This document shows positions 1 through 6,857 of a stretch of DNA of 15,017 nt, piece by piece. The notes beneath the pieces were generated by a model, which did no database searches, was not told where the DNA came from, and saw nothing but the letters and a program-made list of their open reading frames with translations. Positions within the stretch are counted from its first letter, which is position 1. Each line of letters starts with the position of its first letter. The translations under genes and the position numbers were made by a program. The stretch comes from Flavobacteriales bacterium (GTDB lineage Bacteria; Bacteroidota; Bacteroidia; Flavobacteriales; Flavobacteriaceae). The stretch is from NCBI GenBank assembly GCA_027065935.1, contig JAMONI010000102.1:1-15017 (forward strand), read 5' to 3'.

Positions 1-112
1 CTTCGTGTCCATTCGTGTAATTAGTGGTTTATTTTTTGCCACGAATTTCACGAATTGCACGGATTACACAAATTTTTTTCCACGAATTATCCGCTTGTCC
101 GGTGGGAATTAT
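1..112. repeat. Dispersed intergenic repeat, copy 1, left edge
   Basis: This stretch starts with the same block seen at 3241 and 3342. ATTCGTGTAATTAGTGG (11-27) faces CCACGAATTTCACGAAT (39-55), which pairs at 15 of 17 positions and could form a hairpin. It then runs into degenerate CACGAATTT-type 9-mers and a GTGGGAATTA-like tail near 101-111. It lies just downstream of the cas1 stop codon, in the same orientation as the copies beyond cas6. The copy may continue left of the window. I see no gene in it. Repeats of this kind are scattered between genes in Bacteroidota, as far as I recall; their function is unknown to me. Confidence 0.8.
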
Positions 113-129
113 ATTCATTTTCATATTTT

Positions 130-2025
130 CTACCATTTGGTTGTTTTGTAGGGGACAAATTTTGGTACTTCTCCAAGGATGCGGGCTTTGAGCCGGGCGG
201 TTTGCAAATCCATTATATCCAGCATCATACGCCGCTCTTTTAAATATTTATCATACGTGCCCAATCGTTTATATACGGCATCTATCAGTTTTTGTTTTGT
301 TTTTTCGGATAGTTTTCCGTTTTTGGTTTTGAGTTTTGTTTTTTTGTTAATCAGCGTGATTACTGTTCTGTCCACTATGGGCTGTCGGAAAGGCTCGATA
401 AGATCGAAAATGAGTGCACCTTCGTTTTTGCGATAGGCATGAAAAAAGGCGGTTTCATAATTAAGACCGTGTTTGATGACACTGCTCCAAATATGGCGGT
501 AAAGGATTCCATAGCCGTAATTAAGCATTTGATTGACCAAATCGCCGGCGTTTTTGCCGGTGCGTCCCGGAAACGTCACTTTATCATCAATCAACATGCC
601 GAACCATTCCCAATACATGGCACTTGCGGCTCCTTCAAATCCCATAAGTTTTTGGCGGAAATCGTCCCTGTTTATTCCGGTATCCATTGCCCGGATTTTT
701 TTCTTTATTTCACGCATGCCGTGTGTAATTCTATCCAAATTTTTTGCAATGTCTTTGTCGGTGGATTTGGCATATTTGGAGAAGTATTTAATTAATTTGA
801 GTTGGTTATTCAATTTGGCCGCGACGATTTTACGGGCTATCCGGTTAGCTTCGGGGTGCCGGCTTAGTTCTATTTGGCGTAGCCATAATTCGGGTTGTAG
901 TGATTGGGGAGCAAATAACTTGGCATAAGGTTTTCCGGAACCACGAAGAAAATCCACGGCTATGTTTCTTTCGGAACAAAAACGGATAAAGGCGTCCGAA
1001 ACGCTAATGGCTCGAGCGGAAACGGTTACTTGCCGGAGGTTATAGGCGGGTAATTTTTCGGGCGGTTTACCTTTTTCTTTGATACTGATTTGTCCTTTGC
1101 TGATACCAATGGATTTTCCGTAGCCGTCAATATGTAAATGCATGTTTTCGGCGGCCTTTCGTTCATATATTTTCCGGCGGATTTTAACCGCCTTTTCGGC
1201 TTTTTCAATTTTCCTTTCTTTTTTTAATTCGTAAACCGAATCCGTTAATTCCTTGCGGTGACGGTTCACGTTTTTGTTGTATAATTTGGTGATAAACACC
1301 ATGTTATGTAATTCCTTTCTGATTTGTTTTTTTGTTTTAATGTTGTCCGATTTGAGTAATCTGTTTTTCCATAATTCCAAAATATAATCGTCGAGGGGAT
1401 AAAGGATGTGTTCGGGAACCATTTGCCCGTAATACTGCCGGATACCGCGAATTTTTTCGAAATATTTGACGGGAAAAGACGGGTGATTGAAACGCTCTTT
1501 GATTTTTGTTTTTAGTTTTTTGAGTTTTTTGGACGGCAAAGTTACGGAAGAGTCATTTATCCATAAGCCGAGAAATTTGAAGCCGAATTGCACATTTCTT
1601 ACGAAACTGCCAGGATTAAGGCGGAGTTTAAGGCGGTTAGTGATGTAATTTTCGGTTTCGGAGAGAATGACACGGGCGCTTTGTTCATCCGGAGTAAGGA
1701 TGATGAAGTCGTCGGCATACCGTACATATGCGATTTGTTTGTCTTTCATGCGTTGGTCAAGAGGAGTGAGATAAAGATTGGATAATAGCGGCGAAAGGAC
1801 GGCGCCTTGAGGAACACCACTGGTGCGGTCTTTCCATTGCCGGTTTTTTCCTACATATCCCATTTTGACAAACATAAAAATCAATTCCAACAAGTAATCG
1901 TCTTGCACATAAGGTTTTAGTTGCTTTTTTAAGCGTTCGTGGTCGATGTTGTCAAAAAAATTATCAATGTCGCATTTAGCCAACCACAGGTTTCCGTTTT
2001 GTATGTAATGGCGGGTTTTGTTCAC
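130..2025 (-). CDS. cas1: RT-Cas1 fusion, downstream part (RT palm plus Cas1)
   Basis: This is the larger piece of an RT-Cas1 fusion. It begins at the first possible start (GTG) after an in-frame amber codon and encodes 631 residues. Residues 1 to about 220 are a group II intron-like reverse transcriptase palm and thumb: CDIDNFFDNID (18-28) holds the first catalytic aspartates, SGVPQGAVLSPLLSN (69-83) is the next conserved block, and YADD (103-106) is the polymerase signature. After a basic linker (about 220-290), the Cas1 integrase follows to the end. Its expected metal ligands are present: E464 in GFEGAA, H529, D541 and E544 in DLIEPFR. Cas1 integrates new spacers with Cas2; RT-Cas1 fusions of type III systems can acquire spacers from RNA. 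The Cas1 half looks intact. Whether the GTG is really used, or a full protein is made by readthrough from 2364, cannot be decided here. The gene ends with a TAG stop. Confidence 0.85.
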   Translation of the reverse strand: MNKTRHYIQNGNLWLAKCDIDNFFDNIDHERLKKQLKPYVQDDYLLELIFMFVKMGYVGKNRQWKDRTSGVPQGAVLSPLLSNLYLTPLDQRMKDKQIAYVRYADDFIILTPDEQSARVILSETENYITNRLKLRLNPGSFVRNVQFGFKFLGLWINDSSVTLPSKKLKKLKTKIKERFNHPSFPVKYFEKIRGIRQYYGQMVPEHILYPLDDYILELWKNRLLKSDNIKTKKQIRKELHNMVFITKLYNKNVNRHRKELTDSVYELKKERKIEKAEKAVKIRRKIYERKAAENMHLHIDGYGKSIGISKGQISIKEKGKPPEKLPAYNLRQVTVSARAISVSDAFIRFCSERNIAVDFLRGSGKPYAKLFAPQSLQPELWLRQIELSRHPEANRIARKIVAAKLNNQLKLIKYFSKYAKSTDKDIAKNLDRITHGMREIKKKIRAMDTGINRDDFRQKLMGFEGAASAMYWEWFGMLIDDKVTFPGRTGKNAGDLVNQMLNYGYGILYRHIWSSVIKHGLNYETAFFHAYRKNEGALIFDLIEPFRQPIVDRTVITLINKKTKLKTKNGKLSEKTKQKLIDAVYKRLGTYDKYLKERRMMLDIMDLQTARLKARILGEVPKFVPYKTTKW

Positions 2026-2085
2026 GGCTTTTACGGCGCCTTTGCGGGGTCGATAGGCATAAGATGATTTAAAAAAACCGCTTTC

Positions 2086-2088
2086 CTA
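2086..2088 (-). other. In-frame amber codon inside RT-Cas1
   Basis: The codon is TAG, read CGG TAG GAA AGC on the minus strand. Position 2364 and position 2025 are in the same frame and every codon between them except this one is sense, so this is a nonsense change and not a frameshift. The expected residue is probably aromatic (F or Y before E in related RTs); one base change from TAT or TAC (Tyr) would produce it. The same gene uses TAG as its natural stop at 132-130, which argues against TAG being a sense codon in this organism. Confidence 0.9.
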
Positions 2089-2364
2089 CCGGCTTTCAAT
2101 CAGAAGCTTAATGGCGGTTTGAACGATTTTGTCGTTAATGGTGGCCAGTCCGAGCGTACGGGTTTCGTTTTCGTCCTTGGGAATTTCCACTTGCAAATAG
2201 GCCTCGGGCAGATAGGTGCGGTTTTGTAATTTATGATAAATGCGACGAATATTGTTATCCAAATCTTTTTCAAAACTTTCTGTGCTTACCCGGTCTATTC
2301 CGCCGGCAGATTTTTTACGCCGTACGTCTTGCCATGCAACGTAAAGAAGTTGTAAATCTATCAT
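2086..2364 (-). pseudogene. RT-Cas1 fusion, 5' part cut by in-frame amber codon
   Basis: This is the 92-residue amino-terminal piece of the reverse transcriptase. It carries the usual opening blocks of group II intron-like RTs: AGGIDRVS (residues 20-27), a TYLPEAYLQVEIPK stretch (about 50-63), and RTLGLATINDKIVQTAIKLL (69-88). It stops at TAG where the family continues with FE..FF..SY.YRP. The 20 codons after the TAG, in the same frame, encode exactly that continuation (ESGFFKSSYAYRPRKGAVKA) and lead without a shift into the downstream piece at 2025. The start ATG overlaps the cas6 stop by four bases (ATGA), so translation is probably coupled to cas6. With the stop read through, the whole fusion would span 130-2364 and have 744 residues. 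The gene is either inactivated, affected by a sequencing error, or rescued by readthrough. Confidence 0.85.
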
Positions 2365-3194
2365 TTGAGTAAATATTTTCCGAAACCGAATACGGTATAG
2401 TTGCCTATATGGATGTATCGGCCAAACAGAAAATAAGGATATAGGGGTGAAATGTTGCCGTCGTAAATGACTTTACCCTTCCATCCGGTCATGGGATGCT
2501 TTTGTTTGCGGGCGGGATGACGGAAAACGGTATGACGGCGAACGTCGATCGTTACGGGCGAAACGGGATTTTGCGCAAAATCCAAGCCGTGGTTTTCGGG
2601 TAAAGTGCCCTGGTCGTAGGCATGGTCCAAGATAAACATGCGTCGGTAGAGATAATCGAATAGTCGTGAAAAGGTCCAATCGCCAATGAGGCGGCGGTTA
2701 TGCATAAGGGCCACGGGCGTTTGGAAGGCCAAATGTAATCGGGAACCGGAGGCGGTTATTTGCCGGTAATCGTCCCAGTCGAAAACGGGCTTGCCGGTTG
2801 CGGTGGTAAGCACCGAAACGGATTGGAAGGCTACCCGGAGGCGGTTGTGGTACCATTTGCGTTCGGCCATCCTATGGAATACTTCCCGGATTTGGGGTTC
2901 ATACAAGCGGTATTCGCCAAAGAGCGTTAAGGTAAATTTTATGGTTTCGCCGTGACGGATAAATTGCATTTGATGTGCTGGGGATATCATGAAAGGTGCG
3001 GGCGGGTTGGTGCCGGTGTATTTGAAGGCGGGATTGGAAGCTGCGATACGGGGATGAAAGAATTTATCGTATAAACCGGCATCATATTCCCGTAAAGTGC
3101 GGCCGAAAATGCCGCGGAGCATGCTGCCGAGATAGCCGGGTAAGGCACTGTCATTGCGAGCTTGGAAAACGGGTTGAATTTGAAGGAGTTTCAT
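2361..3194 (-). CDS. cas6: Cas6 family pre-crRNA endoribonuclease
   Basis: Cas6 cuts the CRISPR precursor transcript within the repeats to give crRNAs for the Cmr complex. The 277-residue protein has the layout of the family: a RAMP-like first half and a C-terminal half ending in the glycine-rich block. That block runs from GKVIYDGNISPLYPYFLFG (about 240-258) to GNYTVFGFGKYL (265-276). The early GSMLRG (23-28) also fits Cas6/RAMP proteins. No catalytic histidine can be assigned with certainty; histidines lie around 216-236 (RRHTVFRHPARKQKH). Many RT-Cas1 proteins carry Cas6 as an N-terminal fusion; here it is a separate gene overlapping the RT start by 4 nt, an equivalent coupling. The base composition is clearly GC-richer (57% in 2521-2580) than cmr1. 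No convincing promoter was seen upstream, so it may be read through from cmr6 across the repeat block. Confidence 0.85.
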   Translation of the reverse strand: MKLLQIQPVFQARNDSALPGYLGSMLRGIFGRTLREYDAGLYDKFFHPRIAASNPAFKYTGTNPPAPFMISPAHQMQFIRHGETIKFTLTLFGEYRLYEPQIREVFHRMAERKWYHNRLRVAFQSVSVLTTATGKPVFDWDDYRQITASGSRLHLAFQTPVALMHNRRLIGDWTFSRLFDYLYRRMFILDHAYDQGTLPENHGLDFAQNPVSPVTIDVRRHTVFRHPARKQKHPMTGWKGKVIYDGNISPLYPYFLFGRYIHIGNYTVFGFGKYLLK

Positions 3195-3207
3195 TTGGTA
3201 ATATTTT

Positions 3208-3441
3208 AGCCACGAATTTCACGAATTTCACTAATTTTTTCTTCGTGTCCATTCGTGTAATTAGTGGTTTGTTTTCTTGCCACGAATTTCACGAATTGCA
3301 CGAATTTCAGGTTTATCCTGTGGAAATTTCACTAATTTTTTCTTCGTGTCCATTCGTGTAATTAGTGGTTTGTTTTTTAGCCACGAATTTCACGAATTTC
3401 ACGAATTTCACGTTTATCCTGTGGGAATTACACTAATTTTT
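3208..3441. repeat. Tandem ~100-bp repeat block between cmr6 and cas6
   Basis: Two consecutive units start at 3241 and 3342 (period 101), preceded by a partial unit (3208-3240). Each full unit reads CTTCGTGTCC, then ATTCGTGTAATTAGTGG, a T-rich loop, CCACGAATTTCACGAAT, further 9-mers of the form CACGAATTT, and a tail like TTTATCCTGTGG. The two 17-base arms (3251-3267 with 3280-3296; 3352-3368 with 3381-3397) are near inverted repeats, so each unit could fold as a hairpin. The block fills the 254-nt gap between the effector and adaptation modules. The same unit recurs at the left window edge. It is not a CRISPR array, because there are no unique spacers. Confidence 0.9.
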
Positions 3442-3448
3442 AGAGGGT

Positions 3449-4354
3449 TTATTTAAATTGCCCGTATCCCACGTTGGTTTTGGCGCCGATGCCGAGGTCT
3501 TGGAGAATGTCTTTGAACAAGTCTCTTTTGTTGTCGGCTGTTATTAGCGTATTTCCGTTTTCATCCCTGAAATCCCGCAAAATAAACTCAAAGCGGAAGG
3601 TTACGCCCGGCATTACTTTGAGGAATTGAATGGGATTGGGATTTTTTAAGGGATTATAATTGCCATCCTTATCTTTATGCGGCGTGATATAATCGTTGCC
3701 CAATAATTTGTTTTTAACCTTTACCGGAAAGGCGTCCAGAAAAACATCCCTTTGGTGCATAGGAAGATAATCCCAAACATTTTTACCGTTTTTTTCTATA
3801 TATCCTTTGCCTTCGAAAATATGCCATACAATTCTAGGTAAGGCTTTTCCCGTTTCTTTTGCCGGTTCCCAAAGTTTTTCCATTTTTTCTTTGGATGTCA
3901 TTGAGTTATTTTCCTCTTTTTTATCTTCTTCTAAAATAGATTTGAGCAATTCTTTTACATAATTCCCATTTGCTTTTTCAAACGCACTTCGCAACACACC
4001 TTTTACCGACGATCCGGGGATTACCGGCAGGCCGGTGGTGTGGTCGAAGTAGAAGCCCAATGACGCATCACCGCGGGCTTTGGTATAATGGGAATATCCG
4101 CTTCCCACCAAAAGACCGGGATAAATGGTGGTGAGCTCGATAGGATCGATATTACCTCGTTGGGGAATAGGTTCCAGGTCGGCGCCGTAGATAATTTTAT
4201 AAAAATCATCAAACGGCGATTTTCCCTTGTCGGAAATTTTAAATTTGAGTTCGCCGTTTTCAATGGCTAGTTTATCAAGAATTACCCATTGTTTATACAA
4301 AAGTTTGTAAAACAACAAACCGGTATTGGGACTAATAAAATCATTCCAATTCAT
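3449..4354 (-). CDS. cmr6: Cmr6, type III-B RAMP backbone subunit
   Basis: Cmr6 is a Cas7-like RAMP protein at the 3'-crRNA (head) end of the Cmr complex, next to Cmr1 and Cmr4. Visible signatures are PGLLVGSGYSHYTKARGDAS (79-98), the GLPVIPGSSVKGVLRSAF block (108-125) shared by Cmr4 and Cmr6, and the C-terminal glycine-rich LGIGAKTNVGYGQF (287-300). The 301-residue length is normal. A charged Lys/Glu stretch around 135-160 is probably a surface loop. Its ATG overlaps the cmr5 stop by four bases (ATGA), and it is the last gene of the six-gene effector operon. Downstream lies the repeat block and then cas6. Confidence 0.93.
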   Translation of the reverse strand: MNWNDFISPNTGLLFYKLLYKQWVILDKLAIENGELKFKISDKGKSPFDDFYKIIYGADLEPIPQRGNIDPIELTTIYPGLLVGSGYSHYTKARGDASLGFYFDHTTGLPVIPGSSVKGVLRSAFEKANGNYVKELLKSILEEDKKEENNSMTSKEKMEKLWEPAKETGKALPRIVWHIFEGKGYIEKNGKNVWDYLPMHQRDVFLDAFPVKVKNKLLGNDYITPHKDKDGNYNPLKNPNPIQFLKVMPGVTFRFEFILRDFRDENGNTLITADNKRDLFKDILQDLGIGAKTNVGYGQFK

Positions 4355-4776
4355 GACTTTTGTTTTTTGGATTTGGGAAATATGCGTATGGCCAATTTCA
4401 GGGCTACAATTAACCGGTAAATATCGTCGGTTAATTTGTTTAATTCGGCTTTATTCTGGGCTTCTTGGGCTACTTTATCCGTTGTGTTATCAACCGGCTT
4501 GACCAAATCTTTTACTTTTTTAAGTAATTGCTCGTCGGAATTAAGCATTCCTTCCTTTTTAAGCAATGCTTCGAGCACTTTTACTAACTTTTCCCTTCCT
4601 TCGCTTTCGCCTTTTTGGGAGAAAAATACAAGGGTAGGCAACAATCCGGCCGAGATGACCGATGCACCGAAGGAGGAGATGTAGCCGTTCATTTTTTCGG
4701 AAATTTTTCCGTTTTTTGCCAAATGCTTTTCGGCCACTTCAATGGCACCGGGAATGTATTTTTGAATATTTTTCAT
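4351..4776 (-). CDS. cmr5: Cmr5, type III-B small subunit (Cas11-like)
   Basis: Cmr5 is the small helical subunit that forms the inner filament of the Cmr complex along the target RNA. The 141-residue length fits the family, and the protein is predicted to be almost wholly helical. The segment AEKHLAKNGKISEKMNGYIS (residues 15-34) followed by SFGASVISAGLLPTLVFFS (35-53) is the characteristic Cmr5 opening; the Lys-rich end is usual. Its position between cmr4 and cmr6, with 4-nt ATGA overlaps on both sides, confirms the call. Confidence 0.92.
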   Translation of the reverse strand: MKNIQKYIPGAIEVAEKHLAKNGKISEKMNGYISSFGASVISAGLLPTLVFFSQKGESEGREKLVKVLEALLKKEGMLNSDEQLLKKVKDLVKPVDNTTDKVAQEAQNKAELNKLTDDIYRLIVALKLAIRIFPKSKKQKS

Positions 4777-5762
4777 TGTTCCTGATTTTGGTTATTTGTA
4801 TTGTCTTGTATTTCAACAGGATAAAATTTCGTCAAGCCGTAACCGATACTGGCGTTTCCACCGATTTGGATGATGTCTTGTTGTAAATGCTCTTGAAATT
4901 CATTGATAGTTTTCGGTAAATCCTCCAACCATTTTAAATCTTTTTCTAATTTAGTAAGTAGATCTTCTAATTTTTTCTTTTCATCCTTTTTCGCCATTTC
5001 CAACTTTCCTTTTAGTTCATTTATTTTATGTTCAACAGCTTTTTTTCTTTGATTAATTTCTTCATCGGTAGGCAATCCGATAAATGTCAGAAATACGGTT
5101 TGATGCGGCACCACTTCTTCATACCACAAATTTTGGCTGATGCCGTTTTCCAAATGATTGCGGGCAATCACCGGAAGATTTTGCGTAACGGTGGCAAAGT
5201 CTTCATCGAGGAGTATGGCTATTCTCTTGTGAAATAAATCTTTATCATCTTGATTTTTTAAAGGATTTTGGTAATCATTTTTCTTCTCAATTTTAATATC
5301 TTCCAAATACACGTCATAAGTGAGACTACCTTGTTGATGATATAAAGCGTTATCCAAAGCGTTATCCGGGGAAAAATTGGTGTTAAAAATGTCTTTTCCG
5401 GTCAGCCGCTCAGCCTTTTTGTTGAGCATTTCCAGTTGTGCCTTGTTCAGCGCCATGACAAAGCGTTGAAAATTGCTTCGCACGGGAATGGCCACCAAAT
5501 CGGCTTCGAGGAAAGTGGCCAGTCCGGGTTCGGACGGTTCGTCCTTGCTCTTACTTTCTTTGCCGAAAATGGTATCGACCAATTCGGAGCTTTTCTCTTC
5601 GAAATGTTCGCGTAGCGCACCTTTCAAACTGGATGCGTTAATGGTGGGAAATCCCGTGACCGGGTCACGTTGTATGAGTTTGTCCACGATACCGTAATTG
5701 GCATCGCCACTGCCGACATGCATATTGGTCAGCACCTGAATGAAGTAAGGGTAATATTTCAT
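4773..5762 (-). CDS. cmr4: Cmr4, type III-B backbone and target RNA nuclease
   Basis: Cmr4 is the repeated Cas7-family backbone subunit that cuts bound target RNA at 6-nt intervals. The opening motif runs from MHVGSGDANYG (14-24) through VDKLIQRDPVTGFP (26-39) to the INASSLKGALREHF block (41-54). D27 matches the catalytic aspartate known in this position (D26 of Pyrococcus furiosus Cmr4). RNHLENGIS (201-209), LWYEEVVP (212-219) and the terminal IQIGGNASIGYGLTKF block (298-313) are typical. At 329 residues it is slightly long. The excess is a highly charged predicted coiled-coil hairpin at about 233-283, between TVFLTFIGL and IQIGG, a region normally shorter. It lies 5 nt after cmr3 and overlaps cmr5 by 4 nt. 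Confidence 0.95.
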   Translation of the reverse strand: MKYYPYFIQVLTNMHVGSGDANYGIVDKLIQRDPVTGFPTINASSLKGALREHFEEKSSELVDTIFGKESKSKDEPSEPGLATFLEADLVAIPVRSNFQRFVMALNKAQLEMLNKKAERLTGKDIFNTNFSPDNALDNALYHQQGSLTYDVYLEDIKIEKKNDYQNPLKNQDDKDLFHKRIAILLDEDFATVTQNLPVIARNHLENGISQNLWYEEVVPHQTVFLTFIGLPTDEEINQRKKAVEHKINELKGKLEMAKKDEKKKLEDLLTKLEKDLKWLEDLPKTINEFQEHLQQDIIQIGGNASIGYGLTKFYPVEIQDNTNNQNQEQ

Positions 5763-5767
5763 GGTTG

Positions 5768-6853
5768 TTAATTTGTTTTGATTGAAATGAATTGATTGAA
5801 ACCGATTGTATTTTCTTTTCCGAAATCCTTCAAATGCTCTTCCATCTTCTCTAATTGGTCATTTGAAAGGAAATACATAACCGAACCGCGCAGGAGAAGG
5901 TTATAGCGCTCCGAACGTTCGATACCGTCGGGAGTTTCTTTTCCTTTAAAGGCCGTATAAGTACCCGTTTTGTCCACTTGTGTTTTTAAATTCCTAAAAC
6001 TCACATAATCCGTAACGGCAAAGGGTATGTCATCTTTAATTTTAATTTTTCCTCCGTCCATAAAGCAATCGCTAATACACAGGATGTAGGGAACGGGACG
6101 CTTGTAACGCGGAGGAGGCGGTTGCTTCGCCGGCTCCTTATTCAATTTTTTTATTTCTATTTTAAACATTTTTCGCTCGGCGCCCATGGGAAGGAAAACG
6201 GGGGATGTTATTTTTTCTAAATTTTCGTCATTAATTTCCGCATTTACGGCAAAATGCCATCCGGGTGCCAAGCGGGCGGTTTTGATTTTGTAAAATTTTT
6301 CGGCCGGGTCGTCGCCGCGGTGCCGCTTTTCAATACCTATACGGGAATGATAACTTATCAAATTGCTCAAAGGAATGGTTTGACTTTTGGCATTGTATAA
6401 ATAAGGTTGCACTAAATTGCCATGGTCTTTGGCATTGTAGGTCTTGTTTCGATAACACAGTTGAAATTCATCATCATTTCTTGCCAATTTAAACGGATAA
6501 TCCATCGGGCCGAAATACCAAGGAATGGTTTTGCCATTTTTATCTTGAATGAAATATAAAGGAGAAATGGATTTGATTTTTCCGAAATTCTGTGTATTTC
6601 CGGGGTAAGAAAAACTTTTTTCTCCGATAAGGTCTTTTGCTTGTGTTTTGTCGGTGATTCGTTTTCCATCAAATGCCTCGGGATGTAACAAAAGCATGAG
6701 ATATCGGATCATGCCCAGAATTCCGGTTTGTTGCGGATAGGGGCGCGATACGGTGAAGTAGTCGGCTACAGGGACGCCGTTCATCAGGCGGTGTTTTTCA
6801 CCGCCGAAAAAATAATCGCTTACGGGAGTGAATTGTATGCGGTAGTGTGCCAT
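5768..6853 (-). CDS. cmr3: Cmr3, type III-B Cas5-like subunit
   Basis: Cmr3 is the Cas5-family subunit that holds the 5' tag of the crRNA and contacts Cas10 at the foot of the Cmr complex. The N-terminal pattern is characteristic of Cmr3: PVSDYFFGGEKH (10-21), followed by SRPYPQQTGILGMIRYLM (36-53). The C-terminus carries a short glycine motif, FGKENTIGFNQF (344-355). At 361 residues it is of ordinary size. A proline-rich linker (PAKQPPPPRYKRP, around 240-255) is probably a flexible loop. It starts 4 nt after cas10 and ends 5 nt before cmr4, so the three are surely co-transcribed. Confidence 0.92.
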   Translation of the reverse strand: MAHYRIQFTPVSDYFFGGEKHRLMNGVPVADYFTVSRPYPQQTGILGMIRYLMLLLHPEAFDGKRITDKTQAKDLIGEKSFSYPGNTQNFGKIKSISPLYFIQDKNGKTIPWYFGPMDYPFKLARNDDEFQLCYRNKTYNAKDHGNLVQPYLYNAKSQTIPLSNLISYHSRIGIEKRHRGDDPAEKFYKIKTARLAPGWHFAVNAEINDENLEKITSPVFLPMGAERKMFKIEIKKLNKEPAKQPPPPRYKRPVPYILCISDCFMDGGKIKIKDDIPFAVTDYVSFRNLKTQVDKTGTYTAFKGKETPDGIERSERYNLLLRGSVMYFLSNDQLEKMEEHLKDFGKENTIGFNQFISIKTN

Positions 6854-6857
6854 AGCA

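Noticed and set aside
439..795. Plus-strand open frames of 60-131 codons throughout the window
   Set aside because: They lie antisense to well-supported cas, cmr and corA genes, show no family motifs and have no promoters or spacing of their own.
2086..2088. TAG as a reassigned sense codon
   Set aside because: The same gene ends at a TAG (132-130) just where the Cas1 domain ends, and the other genes end in TAA or TGA, so nothing supports reassignment.
3208..3441. Repeat block resembling a CRISPR array
   Set aside because: The units are about 101 nt and built from 9-mers with internal inverted arms. There are no unique spacers of uniform length, and the same unit occurs alone at the left edge.
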